DNA from: Thermoleophilia bacterium
Lineage (GTDB): Bacteria > Actinomycetota > Thermoleophilia > Gaiellales > Gaiellaceae
Reading direction: 5' to 3'
Assembly: GCA_023382435.1 (NCBI GenBank)
Contig: JAHDVS010000014.1
Location: 6,905 to 54,250 of the forward strand
DNA: 47,346 nt
The notes below the pieces were generated by a model, which worked only from the letters and a program-made list of their open reading frames with translations, had not been told where the DNA came from and searched no databases. The position numbers were made by a program, and so were the translations under genes. Below are positions 1 through 7,730 of this stretch, piece by piece; the stretch's first letter is position 1, and the number at the start of each line of letters is the position of its first letter.

Positions 1-506
1 CGGAGCATCCGGTCCCGCTCGTGGTCGACCCCGTGATGATCTCGAGCTCCGGCGCTTGCCTCCTACGCGAGGATGCGGCCGCGGTGCTGGTGGAGCGCCT
101 GTTCCCGCTCGCGACCGTCGTGACGCCGAACCTGAACGAGGCGTGCGCGCTGGCGGGCGTTCCCTACGACGACGGTGTGGATCGCGCGGCGCTCGCCGAG
201 GCGATCCACGCCCTCGGTGCCCCCGCCGTCGTCGTCACCGGGGGCCACGGCGCGGAGGCGGTGGACTGGCTCTTCGACGGGCGCCGCCACGTCGCGATCC
301 CCGTGCCCCGCTACCCGGAGGTCGCGACGCACGGCTCCGGCTGCACGCACTCGGCGGCGCTCGCCGCCTCCCTCGCGCGCGGCTCCGGGCTCGAGGAGGC
401 TGTCCGCACGGCCGCGGACGTCGCCTCGCGGGCGGTGTTGCACGGGCTCTCCGAGATCGGTTCCGGCAACGGCCCGGTGGACGTCTTTGGGCTCGCGGCT
501 CTCTGA
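1..506 (+). CDS. thiD: ThiD, hydroxymethylpyrimidine/phosphomethylpyrimidine kinase (5'-truncated)
   Basis: This is the C-terminal part of the kinase that phosphorylates HMP and HMP-P in thiamin pyrimidine synthesis; the start lies outside the window. Visible family features are the VDPVM segment near the left edge, the VTPNLNEA strand, a VVVTGGH segment, and the HGSGCTHSAALAA anion-hole/catalytic-Cys loop near residue 110 of the visible part. The reading frame is intact to TGA. It overlaps the start of thiL, so the two are probably translated together. A rhizosphere-type ribokinase relative (PdxK) is the main alternative, but the thiL neighbour favours ThiD. Confidence 0.93.
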   Translation, partial: EHPVPLVVDPVMISSSGACLLREDAAAVLVERLFPLATVVTPNLNEACALAGVPYDDGVDRAALAEAIHALGAPAVVVTGGHGAEAVDWLFDGRRHVAIPVPRYPEVATHGSGCTHSAALAASLARGSGLEEAVRTAADVASRAVLHGLSEIGSGNGPVDVFGLAAL

Positions 507-1377
507 CGTCGGCGAGTTCGGGCTCCTGCGCGAGCTCGCCCGGCTCGGCCTCGCGGAGGAGATCGGCGACGACACCGCCGTGCTCGAGGACGGCCTGGTC
601 GTGACGCAGGACGCGCTCGTCGAGGGTGTCCACTTCAGCCTCGAGTGGACGAGCTGGCGCGACCTCGGCTACCGGGCGGCCGCGGTCAACCTGAGTGACC
701 TGGCCGCGGCGGGGGCCGAGCCGACCGCGCTGATCGTGTCGCTCGCCCTTCCCGCCTCGACCGAGCTCGCGGACGTGCTCGAGCTGTACGCGGGCCTGAA
801 CGAGCCGGGTGTGCCGATCCGTGGCGGCGATACGACCGGAGGCGACCGTGCGTACCTGAGCGTGACCGCGCTTGGCCGCAGCGACCGCGTCCCCGGCCGT
901 GCCGGGGCGCTGCCGGGCGACGTGCTGGTCGTGACGGGCCCGCTCGGGGGCTCGGCTGCGGGGCTCGCCGCGCTCGAGCGGGGCCTCGCCGGCTTCGACG
1001 AGCTCGTCCGGATGCACCGCCGTCCCCCGTTCCGGCTCGACGCAGCGCGCGAGCTCGCACCGGTCGCCCACGCTCTGATCGACCTCTCGGACGGGATCGT
1101 CGGCGATGTCGCGCACATCGCGGAGCGGTCGGGCTGCGCGGTCGAGATCCACGTCGAGCTGCTTCCGCTCGCGCCCCGGCTCGACGAGGTCGGTCCCGAG
1201 CCGTTCTGGACGATGGGCGAGGACTACGAGCTCCTGGCAGCGCTCGCGCCGGCCGATGCCGAGCGGCTGCCCTACCCGGTGGTCGGCCGCTGCCTCGAGG
1301 GCTCGGGCGTCACGCTCCTGCGCTCGGGAGCGCCGCTCGAGGCCGCCGGCTACGAGCACTTCCGCCGCCGGCGCTGA
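487..1377 (+). CDS. thiL: ThiL, thiamine-monophosphate kinase
   Basis: ThiL phosphorylates thiamin monophosphate to the cofactor thiamin diphosphate. The 296-residue product has the AIR-synthase-like fold signatures in order: GEFGLL near residue 10, GDDTAVL near 30, VEGVHF near 50, LSDLAAAGA near 75, GGDTT near 115, LSDGIVGD near 200 and GEDYELL near 245. I chose the TTG at 487, which overlaps thiD by 20 nt and gives the short N-terminus usual for the family; no ATG or GTG lies in a sensible position. It converges on trxA, with a strong hairpin between them. Confidence 0.92.
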   Translation: MGSRLSDVGEFGLLRELARLGLAEEIGDDTAVLEDGLVVTQDALVEGVHFSLEWTSWRDLGYRAAAVNLSDLAAAGAEPTALIVSLALPASTELADVLELYAGLNEPGVPIRGGDTTGGDRAYLSVTALGRSDRVPGRAGALPGDVLVVTGPLGGSAAGLAALERGLAGFDELVRMHRRPPFRLDAARELAPVAHALIDLSDGIVGDVAHIAERSGCAVEIHVELLPLAPRLDEVGPEPFWTMGEDYELLAALAPADAERLPYPVVGRCLEGSGVTLLRSGAPLEAAGYEHFRRRR

Positions 1378-1381
1378 GTCG

Positions 1382-1406
1382 CCGCGGCCGCGCTACGCGG
1401 CCGCGG
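1382..1406. terminator. Bidirectional hairpin between thiL and trxA
   Basis: A perfect 11-bp GC stem (arms 1382-1392 and 1396-1406) with a 3-nt loop. The loop CTA is the trxA stop codon read on the minus strand. There is no U-tract, as is common in high-GC actinobacteria. It lies between two convergent genes and probably ends both transcripts. Confidence 0.6.
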
Positions 1407-1728
1407 TCAGCCAGCGCGCCCAGGCCTGCTCGTACGCGCTGCGGGAGCGGGCACCGACGATCGTCTCCTGCGGCTCGCCGCCGGCGAACAGGATCAGCGT
1501 CGGGATCGAGAGTACGTTGTAGCGGGAGGCCGTCTGCGGGCTGTCGTCCACGTTCAGCTTCACGAACTTGACTCGCCCGGCGTGGTCGGCCGCGAGCTCC
1601 TTCATGATCGGCGTGACCACGCGGCAGGGGCCGCACCACGGTGCCCAGAAGTCGACGACGACGGGCAGCTCGGAGGCCAGCACCTCCTGCTCGAAAGTGG
1701 CGTCGGTGACGTCAGCCAGGTCGGTCAT
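1393..1728 (-). CDS. trxA: Thioredoxin
   Basis: A small cytosolic disulfide reductase of about 111 residues. It carries the active site FWAPWCGPC near residue 30, the cis-Pro segment SIPTLILF near residue 75 and the KLNVDD strand, all canonical. I chose the ATG at 1728 because a perfect TATACT -10 box ends 7 nt upstream, so transcription should begin at or next to this codon; a GTG two codons earlier (1734) would lie between the -10 box and the start site. It stands alone between convergent thiL and the glycosyltransferase. Confidence 0.93.
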   Translation of the reverse strand: MTDLADVTDATFEQEVLASELPVVVDFWAPWCGPCRVVTPIMKELAADHAGRVKFVKLNVDDSPQTASRYNVLSIPTLILFAGGEPQETIVGARSRSAYEQAWARWLTAAA

Positions 1729-1735
1729 CCGCACG

Positions 1736-1741
1736 AGTATA
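1736..1741 (-). promoter_or_regulatory. -10 box TATACT for leaderless trxA mRNA
   Basis: On the minus strand TATACT is followed by 7 nt and then the trxA ATG. A normal -10 to +1 spacing puts the transcription start on the start codon. Confidence 0.55.
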
Positions 1742-1750
1742 GCCGCCGCC

Positions 1751-2479
1751 TCAGAGCCGCCCGCGCAGAGCCGCCAGCCGCAGCGCCGGCACTTTCCAGA
1801 CCGCTTCGAGCACGATCGCGCCGCTCATCTTGGAGCCGCCCGCGACCCGGTCTGTAAACACGATCGGCACCTCGACGACCCGGAAGCCGGCCCGCACGGC
1901 CCGGTAGGTCGTCTCGACCTGGAAGGCGTAGCCGCGAGCGGAGACGGAGTCGAGGTCGATCGCCTCGAGGACGTGCCGGCGGAAGCACTTGAAGCCGCCG
2001 GTCGCGTCGCGCACGGGCAGCCCGAGCAGCGCCTGCGCGTAGAGGCAGCCAAGACGGCTGATCGCGCGGCGGGAGCGACTCCAGTTGCGGATGCCACCCC
2101 CGCTGACGTAGCGCGAGCCGAGCACGAGGTCGGCGCTCGCCGCCGCCGCGACGAGCCGTGGCACGTCGGCGGGGTCGTGGGAGAAGTCGCAGTCCATCTC
2201 GAGCACGAGCTCGGCGCCGGCGGCGAGCGCGCGGGAGAAGCCGGCCAGGTAGGCCGGGCCGAGCCCCTCCTTGCCCGGACGGTGGCAGACCTCGACCCAC
2301 GGCAGCTCGGCGGCGAGCCGGTCGGCGAGCTCGCCGGTGCCGTCCGGGGAGGCGTCGTCGACGACGAGCACGCGCCCGTCGAGCCGGTGCAGCGCGAACA
2401 CCTCCCCGAGCGCTCGCACGAGCGGCTCGAGATTGTCCCGCTCGTTGTAGGTGGGGAGGCAGACGACCAGCACGGGCAT
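1751..2479 (-). CDS. Family 2 glycosyltransferase, polyprenol-phosphate mannose synthase type
   Basis: A 242-residue GT-A enzyme that probably transfers mannose or glucose from a nucleotide sugar to polyprenyl phosphate on the inner face of the membrane. Visible features are LPTYNERDNLEPL near residue 7, VVDDASPDGTG near 40, the DxD-like EMDCDFSHDP near 93 and VLGSRYVSGG near 120, all typical of DPM1/Ppm1 synthases. There is no C-terminal membrane domain, so an integral-membrane partner would be separate. The ATG at 2479 was chosen because the family starts directly with this strand. It is divergent from polX, with only 14 nt between the start codons. Confidence 0.85.
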   Translation of the reverse strand: MPVLVVCLPTYNERDNLEPLVRALGEVFALHRLDGRVLVVDDASPDGTGELADRLAAELPWVEVCHRPGKEGLGPAYLAGFSRALAAGAELVLEMDCDFSHDPADVPRLVAAAASADLVLGSRYVSGGGIRNWSRSRRAISRLGCLYAQALLGLPVRDATGGFKCFRRHVLEAIDLDSVSARGYAFQVETTYRAVRAGFRVVEVPIVFTDRVAGGSKMSGAIVLEAVWKVPALRLAALRGRL

Positions 2480-2493
2480 ATCATCGCGGGCGG

Positions 2494-4215
2494 ATGGGCC
2501 GGACACTGCCGAGAAACGACGAGCTGGCCGAGCGCTTCGAGCTGCTGGCCGATCTGCTCGAGCTCGACGGAGCGGACGCGTTTCGCCTCGCGGCGTACCG
2601 GCGGGCGGCCCAGCGGATCCGCGAGTCGGCGGTCTCCGTCGCCGGCCTCGCGCTCGAGGGGAAGGCAAAGCGGCTCGCCGGGATCGGCGGCACGATCGAG
2701 CGGAAGATCGCCGAGCTTGCCGAGACCGGCGACCTCGAGGCGCTCGCGAAGCTGCGCACGCGCCTTCCCGAGGGCCTCGTGGAGGTGATGCGCGTGCCCG
2801 GGCTCGGGTCGAAGACGGCCCGGCGGCTCTGGGCCGAGCTCGGCGTGACCGGCCTCGAGGAGCTGCGGGCGGCCGCGGAGTCCGGCCGCGTGCGAGAGTT
2901 GCCGGGCCTCGGCGAGAAGACCGAGGCGCGGATCCTACGCTCCCTGGCCGCCTCGGCCCCGCGGGCGGAGGCGACCGGCCGCGCGCTGCTCGGCAGCGTT
3001 CTCCCGTTCGTCGAGCGCGTTGTGGCCGAGCTGGCCACGCACCCCGCCGCCGAGCGGGTCTCCGAGGCCGGGAGCGTCCGTCGTCGGGCCGAGACGGTGC
3101 GCGACCTGGACGTGATCGCGACCGCTCGCGGCGGCGCCGAGCTGACCGCGTTCCTCGCCGGCCGCCCGTGGGTGGTGGAGGTGCTGGCACAGGGTCCGAC
3201 GAAAGCGACGGTCGTCTCCGTCGACGGCCTCCGCCTTGACCTGCGGGTCGTCCCGCCGGCGTGCTACGGGAATCTGCTCCAGCACTTCACGGGCTCGAAG
3301 GACCACAACGTGGCGCTGCGGGAGGAGGCGGTGCGCCACGGCCTCTCCGTCTCCGAGTACGGGGTCGAGACAGCCGCGACCGGGAAGGTGGCGACGCACG
3401 AGACGGAGGAGGAGCTGTACGTGGCGCTCGGCTACGAGTGGATTCCGCCCGAGCTGCGCGAGAACCGGGGCGAGCTCGAGGCCGCGCGCGCGGGCGCGCT
3501 GCCGGCGCTCGTCCGGCGCGCCGACGTCCTCGGCGATCTGCACGCCCACACCGACTGGTCGGACGGGCGTGTGACGCTCGAGCAGCTCGTCGCAGCGGCC
3601 CGCGCGCGAGGGCAGCGCTACCTCGCGATCTGCGACCACGCCAAGCGGCTCGGCGACGGGCGGCTCGAGCGCCAGACCGAGGCGATCCGCGAGCTCGATG
3701 CGTCGCTCGACGACATCGAGCTGCTCTGCGGCGTCGAGGTCGACATCCGCGCGGACGGCTCGCTCGATCTCGACGACGGGCGGCTCGCCGCCCGCGACTG
3801 GGTGGTGGCCTCGATCCATTCGGGGCTGCGCGACCCGGGCCCGGAGCTGACGCGGCGGGTGCTCGCCGCGATCGAGAGCCCGCACGTCGACTGCATCGGC
3901 CATCCGACGGGGCGGAAGCTGAATCGCCGGCCCCCCTCGGATCTCGACCTCGAGGCCGTCGTCGCTCGCTGCGCGGAGACCGGCACGTTTCTCGAGATCA
4001 ACGGCCAGCCCGACCGCCTCGATCTCCGGGACACGCACGCCCGGCTCGCGGCCGAGGCGGGCGTCGGGATCGTGCTCTCGAGCGACGCCCACTCGGCCGC
4101 GGGCCTCGGCTACCTCGATCTGGCGGTCGCCCAGGCCCGCCGGGGTTGGCTCACGGCGGCGCAGGTCGTGAACGCGCGTCCCTGGCCCGAGGTGAAGGAG
4201 ATGATGAAGCGATGA
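2494..4215 (+). CDS. polX: PolX-type DNA polymerase/3'-5' exonuclease with PHP domain
   Basis: A 573-residue bacterial family X polymerase, a gap-filling repair enzyme. The order is an 8-kDa-like helical domain, two helix-hairpin-helix segments (VPGLGSKTA, LPGLGEKTE), the nucleotidyltransferase core with GSVRRRAETVRDLDV near residue 192 (DxD at about 204 and 206) and a third Asp in LRLDLRV near 247. It ends with a C-terminal PHP domain starting at DLHAHTDWSDG (about residue 348), with later CDHAK, GVEVDI, HPTGR and SSDAHS metal-binding segments. Both catalytic sites look intact. The ATG at 2494 follows a possible TATCAT -10 box by 9 nt. Its stop overlaps the next start (ATGA). Confidence 0.93.
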   Translation: MGRTLPRNDELAERFELLADLLELDGADAFRLAAYRRAAQRIRESAVSVAGLALEGKAKRLAGIGGTIERKIAELAETGDLEALAKLRTRLPEGLVEVMRVPGLGSKTARRLWAELGVTGLEELRAAAESGRVRELPGLGEKTEARILRSLAASAPRAEATGRALLGSVLPFVERVVAELATHPAAERVSEAGSVRRRAETVRDLDVIATARGGAELTAFLAGRPWVVEVLAQGPTKATVVSVDGLRLDLRVVPPACYGNLLQHFTGSKDHNVALREEAVRHGLSVSEYGVETAATGKVATHETEEELYVALGYEWIPPELRENRGELEAARAGALPALVRRADVLGDLHAHTDWSDGRVTLEQLVAAARARGQRYLAICDHAKRLGDGRLERQTEAIRELDASLDDIELLCGVEVDIRADGSLDLDDGRLAARDWVVASIHSGLRDPGPELTRRVLAAIESPHVDCIGHPTGRKLNRRPPSDLDLEAVVARCAETGTFLEINGQPDRLDLRDTHARLAAEAGVGIVLSSDAHSAAGLGYLDLAVAQARRGWLTAAQVVNARPWPEVKEMMKR

Positions 4216-5531
4216 CGAGCTTTCGCGAGGACGCGGCCGCGGCCAGCGAGTGGGTCGCCCGCTATCTGGAGCGGGTCGAGGATCTGCCCGTGCGCAGCGG
4301 GGTCGCACCCGGCGAGGTGCGCTCGCGCCTGCCGGCGTCCCCGCCCGAGCGGGCCGAGCCGTTCGCTGCCGTCCTGCGCGACCTCGAGGAGGTGATCCTG
4401 CCCGGGATCACGCACTGGAACCACCCACGCTTCTTCGCGTACTTCTCGATCACCGGCTCGGAGCCGGGGATCCTTGCGGAGCTCCTGACCGCGGCGTTGA
4501 ACGTGAACGCGATGCTCTGGCGCACGTCGCCTGCCGCGACCGAGCTCGAAGAGCTCGCGCTCGACTGGGTGCGCCAGCTGCTCGGGCTTCCCGAGGGTCT
4601 CCACGGCCACATCGAGGACTCCGCGTCGACATCGACGCTGGCCGCGCTCGCGGCGGCTCGCCACAGGCGCCCGGGCGGAGCGGTCATCTGCTCCGAGCAC
4701 GCCCACTCCTCGGTCGACAAGGCCTGCCGCCTGCTCGGGCTCGAGCTGCACAAGGTTCCCGCCGACGGGGCGTTCCGCCTGCGACTCGACGCGCTCGCCG
4801 ATCTGCTCGGCCGCGTCCCGGCCGCAGCGGTGGTGGCGACGGTCGGGACGACGTCGACGACGTCGGTCGACCCGGTGCCCGAGGTCGCGGCGCTCTGCGC
4901 GGAGCGGGACGCCTGGCTGCACGTGGACGCGGCTTACGCCGGCTCGGCGGCGGTCTGTGAGGAGCACCGCTGGGCGCTCTCGGGCGTCGAGCACGCGGAC
5001 TCACTCGTCGTCAACCCGCACAAGTGGCTGTTCACGCCGATCGACTGCTCGTGCCTGTTCACGCGCCGCCCGGAGGCGCTGCGCGACGCTTTCAGCCTGG
5101 TGCCGGAGTACCTGCGCACGAGCGAGGAGGACGTGACGAACCTGATGGACTACGGGCCCGCGCTCGGCCGGCGCTTCCGCGCGCTCAAGCTGTGGGCCGT
5201 GATCCGCTGCCACGGCCGCGAGGGCCTGCAGGCGCTGATCCGCGAGCACGTGCGGGTCGCCCAGCTGTTCGCCTCCTGGGTCGAGACCGAGCCGGGCTGG
5301 GAGCTCTGCGCGCCGCACCCGTTCTCGACCGTCTGCTTCCGTCATCAGGGCGCGGACGCCGCCAACGAGGCCCTGCTCGAGCGCGTGAACGCGACCGGTG
5401 AGGCGTACCTCTCGCACACGAAGCTGGACGGCCGTTACGTGCTGCGCCTCGCGATCGGGAACGCGCGGACGACCGAGGTCGACGTGCGCCACGCCTGGGA
5501 GGTGTTGCGTGCCGAGGCGGCCCGGAGTTGA
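4212..5531 (+). CDS. PLP-dependent group II amino-acid decarboxylase
   Basis: A 439-residue fold-type I PLP enzyme of the aromatic-L-amino-acid decarboxylase/glutamate decarboxylase-like group. Family landmarks are HPRFFAYF near residue 77, an N-terminal EIxRY-like helical cap, HVDAAYAGS near 237 (the Asp that binds the pyridine nitrogen) and NPHKWLF with the Schiff-base Lys271. The length is usual. It probably decarboxylates an aromatic amino acid such as Trp, Tyr or Phe, but the substrate cannot be read from sequence alone. The ATG overlaps the polX stop codon, so translation is coupled, though no functional link between the two is evident. Confidence 0.88.
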   Translation: MTSFREDAAAASEWVARYLERVEDLPVRSGVAPGEVRSRLPASPPERAEPFAAVLRDLEEVILPGITHWNHPRFFAYFSITGSEPGILAELLTAALNVNAMLWRTSPAATELEELALDWVRQLLGLPEGLHGHIEDSASTSTLAALAAARHRRPGGAVICSEHAHSSVDKACRLLGLELHKVPADGAFRLRLDALADLLGRVPAAAVVATVGTTSTTSVDPVPEVAALCAERDAWLHVDAAYAGSAAVCEEHRWALSGVEHADSLVVNPHKWLFTPIDCSCLFTRRPEALRDAFSLVPEYLRTSEEDVTNLMDYGPALGRRFRALKLWAVIRCHGREGLQALIREHVRVAQLFASWVETEPGWELCAPHPFSTVCFRHQGADAANEALLERVNATGEAYLSHTKLDGRYVLRLAIGNARTTEVDVRHAWEVLRAEAARS

Positions 5532-5606
5532 CGGCGGCGGGAGCGCATGCGGGGGAAATCGTGACGCGGCGCCCGCGGATCGCGGAAATCCGTGACCGGA
5601 GTGGGT

Positions 5607-6170
5607 CTACTTCGAGCGAAGCGTGCTCAGCGCGGCGTCGTGAAGGGTCACCCGGTATTGCCAGAGCGCCCGGCCGGTCGCGAGCAGGCGCTCGCGAATC
5701 GGGCCTGCGAGCTCCTCGAGCGTCCCCCACCGCGCAGCGGAGATCTCGTGCGTGTCGACGGGGGCGAGCTGCTCGTGCGCGCTCGCTGCCAAGACGACGT
5801 GGGTGCGCCAGGGAACCGCGATCTCGCCGCACGTGAACAGCGCCTCGGTGCGTACGAGGTAGCGGCACAGCTCGACCTCGATGCCGAGCTCTTCGAGCGC
5901 TTCACGCCGCGCGCCCGCCTCGAAGCCCTCGCCCGGCTCGAGACCGCCTCCCGGCGGGCGCCAGAGGCCGGGCTCGTAGTGCGGCTTTCGAATCAGGGCG
6001 ACCCGATCGCCGGCGACGACGAAGAACGTCACATCGTGGTGGCGGCCTCGGCGGGTGCTAGACGCGACGAGGTCGCGCTCGGCCGCCGAGATCTCGAGCT
6101 CGAGCTCGAGCACGTGGGGATCCCCGTACCTGGCCCGGACGGGAGCAAGGACGGCGTCGTCGACATGCAC
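5607..6170 (-). CDS. NUDIX hydrolase
   Basis: A 187-residue protein with an N-terminal extension of about 45 residues. The complete Nudix box is GGLEPGEGFEAGARREALEE, ending in LGI, near residue 80, matching GX5EX7REUXEEXGU. It probably hydrolyses a nucleoside-diphosphate derivative; the substrate is unknown. I chose the GTG at 6170, 2 nt after the otsB stop, which makes it the second gene of an otsB-NUDIX operon. It faces the upstream decarboxylase gene tail to tail across 75 nt with no clear terminator. Confidence 0.85.
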   Translation of the reverse strand: MHVDDAVLAPVRARYGDPHVLELELEISAAERDLVASSTRRGRHHDVTFFVVAGDRVALIRKPHYEPGLWRPPGGGLEPGEGFEAGARREALEELGIEVELCRYLVRTEALFTCGEIAVPWRTHVVLAASAHEQLAPVDTHEISAARWGTLEELAGPIRERLLATGRALWQYRVTLHDAALSTLRSK

Positions 6171-6172
6171 GG

Positions 6173-6898
6173 CTAGAGGCTCCGAAGGAGCTCGAGGAGC
6201 CCGACCGGCCCCTGGACGGTGACGTCTGCCTCCCGCAGGAGCGCGGGCGGCGATTCTCCGGAGGCGACGGCGACGCGAACGGCGTGCTCGAGCCGCGCCT
6301 CGCCGAGGCCCCGGAACGCGTCCAGGTCGGTCGTGTCGTCGCCCGCGTAGAGAGCGAGCGAGGCACCGCAACCCTCGAGCAGCGCCCGTACCGCCCGGCC
6401 CTTGTCCCAGTCGCTGACCGGTCGTACCTCGAGCACCTTGCGACCGAAGCGGGCGGTCAGGCCGGCAGCCCGGGCGCGTTCGGCGACGATCTCGAGCTGT
6501 GCGATCGCGGCGGCCTCGTCGGCCACATCGCGGAAGTGGAACGCGAGCGAGAGCCGCTTGTCCTCGACCGGCCACGATCCGCCCACGGACTCACGAAACC
6601 GGGCTACGACCGCGGCGAGCTCGCTCGCGCGCGGGTCGAGCTCGAGCCCGTGGTTGCCGACGCAGCGGAGGGTCTCGACGCCGACGAGCCGGGTGACCTC
6701 GTCGCCCGGTCTGCCGCTGAGGCATGCGACGAGCAGGTAGCGGCCGATAAGTCGGCGGAGCTCGTCGCGCGTCTCCGGCGGGACAGCGGCAAGCTCCGGC
6801 CGCGCCGCGATCGGGGCGAGTGTCCCGTCCACGTCGAGGACGAGCGCCGCGCGGGTCGGGGCCGCAGCGAGGGCTGCGAGCGGGGAGGCCGTGTCCAC
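6173..6898 (-). CDS. otsB: Trehalose-6-phosphate phosphatase
   Basis: A 241-residue HAD-superfamily phosphatase that releases trehalose from trehalose 6-phosphate. HAD motif I is LVLDVDGTLAPI near residue 20, motif II is ACLSGRP near 58, followed by VGNHGLEL, the Lys motif DWDKGRAV near 163, and motif IV AGDDTTDLDAF near 190. All are intact. No otsA synthase is in the window, so the partner lies elsewhere. The GTG at 6898 is preceded by a TATTCT -10 box that overlaps the divergent promoter of the transporter genes. Confidence 0.92.
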   Translation of the reverse strand: MDTASPLAALAAAPTRAALVLDVDGTLAPIAARPELAAVPPETRDELRRLIGRYLLVACLSGRPGDEVTRLVGVETLRCVGNHGLELDPRASELAAVVARFRESVGGSWPVEDKRLSLAFHFRDVADEAAAIAQLEIVAERARAAGLTARFGRKVLEVRPVSDWDKGRAVRALLEGCGASLALYAGDDTTDLDAFRGLGEARLEHAVRVAVASGESPPALLREADVTVQGPVGLLELLRSL

Positions 6899-6906
6899 CG
6901 TCTTTC

Positions 6907-6913
6907 TAGAATA
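6907..6913. promoter_or_regulatory. Overlapping divergent -10 boxes of otsB and the TSUP genes
   Basis: Within TAGAATA, the plus strand reads TAGAAT (6907-6912), 6 nt before the GTG at 6919. The minus strand reads TATTCT (6913-6908), 9 nt before the GTG at 6898. The two boxes share 5 bp, so the start sites compete for one DNA patch, and both mRNAs would have no or almost no leader. Confidence 0.55.
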
Positions 6914-6918
6914 CGGCC

Positions 6919-7287
6919 GTGCCCGCGGCGAGGCAGCCCATTTTGGTCCTCGTCGGCATCGGGCTCGTCGCCGGCCTGTTCGCGACGCTGTTCGGCGTCG
7001 GCGGCGGCATCGTGGTCGTGCCGCTCCTGATCGCGCTCGCCGGCTACGAGCCGAAGGCCGCGACGGGCACGTCGCTCGCCGCGATCGCCCTCACCGCGAC
7101 GTTCGGCGCCACCGCCTACCTGTTCCTCGACCGGGTCCAGTGGGTCGAGGCGGCGCTGGTCGGCCTGCCCGCGGTGGTCGGCGGGCTCGGCGGGCTCTGG
7201 CTCCAGCGCCGTCTCTCCTCGCGCGCGCTCGTCCTTCTCTTCGCCGCGTTCATCGTCGCGACCGCGGCCCGCCTGCTCGCCGCATGA
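6919..7287 (+). CDS. Half-size TSUP (TauE/SafE) transporter, first half
   Basis: A 122-residue, strongly hydrophobic protein with about four predicted membrane segments and the TSUP repeat signature GLFATLFGVGGGIVVVPLL near residue 18, then GTSLAAIALTA. Normal TSUP permeases of about 250 residues contain two such repeats and export sulfite, sulfonates or related anions. Here the first repeat is its own gene. It overlaps the next gene by ATGA, so the two halves are probably made together and form a heteromer. The GTG start is directly preceded by a -10 box. Confidence 0.85.
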   Translation: MPAARQPILVLVGIGLVAGLFATLFGVGGGIVVVPLLIALAGYEPKAATGTSLAAIALTATFGATAYLFLDRVQWVEAALVGLPAVVGGLGGLWLQRRLSSRALVLLFAAFIVATAARLLAA

Positions 7288-7691
7288 GCGCCGAGACCCT
7301 CGAGCTGCTCGCCGTCGGTCTTGCCGCGGGCGTCCTGTCGGGGCTCTTCGGCGTCGGCGGCGGCATCCTGTTCGTTCCCGCGCTCGTCGTGATCGCGGGG
7401 CTCTCCCAGATCGAGGCTGGAGCGACGTCGCTCGCGGCCATGATCCCGGTTGCCGCCGTGGGCGCCTGGCGTCAGCACGCGCGCGGGAACGTGCGTTGGC
7501 GTCCCGCGCTCCTGCTCGGCCTCACCTCGATCGCCGGTATCGCCGGCGGGGCGGCCCTCGCCGAGACGTTGCCGGAGGACGTGTTGCGCACGTTGTTCGC
7601 GCTGCTGCTCCTGGCGGTGGCGACCCGGCTGGCCTGGTCGGCGCGACGGCCGGGTCGCCGCGAGATGGACGGACCCGGTCCTGAGATATAG
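7284..7691 (+). CDS. Half-size TSUP (TauE/SafE) transporter, second half
   Basis: A 135-residue membrane protein with the second copy of the TSUP repeat: GVLSGLFGVGGGILFVPAL near residue 15, GATSLAAMIPVAAVGA, and further hydrophobic segments up to about residue 120. The two partners align well with each other and together make one full-length transporter. No frameshift is apparent: each half has its own start and stop, and the junction is the common 4-nt ATGA overlap. Confidence 0.85.
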   Translation: MSAETLELLAVGLAAGVLSGLFGVGGGILFVPALVVIAGLSQIEAGATSLAAMIPVAAVGAWRQHARGNVRWRPALLLGLTSIAGIAGGAALAETLPEDVLRTLFALLLLAVATRLAWSARRPGRREMDGPGPEI

Positions 7692-7699
7692 TATACGAC
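7682..7699 (+). promoter_or_regulatory. Putative GntR operator/promoter, site 1 (amidohydrolase)
   Basis: TGAGATATAGTATACGAC overlaps the 3' end of the TSUP gene and precedes the amidohydrolase start by about 30 nt. Read on the other strand it matches sites 3 and 5 (consensus YCGTAYANYRTATCTCR) and holds a palindromic GTATAC. AT-rich -10-like hexamers lie within it. Confidence 0.5.
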
Positions 7700-7730
7700 G
7701 GCCCGAGGCGGCGATTTCACGGGAGGGAAC

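Noticed and set aside
487-506. Frameshift joining thiD and thiL
   Set aside because: Both frames are intact with proper ends; the 20-nt overlap is a normal coupled arrangement with a TTG start.
1751-3190. A long glycosyltransferase with an extra 240-residue N-terminal domain
   Set aside because: The upstream extension is Arg/Pro-rich shadow sequence of the polX gene on the other strand. The family starts at the ATG at 2479.
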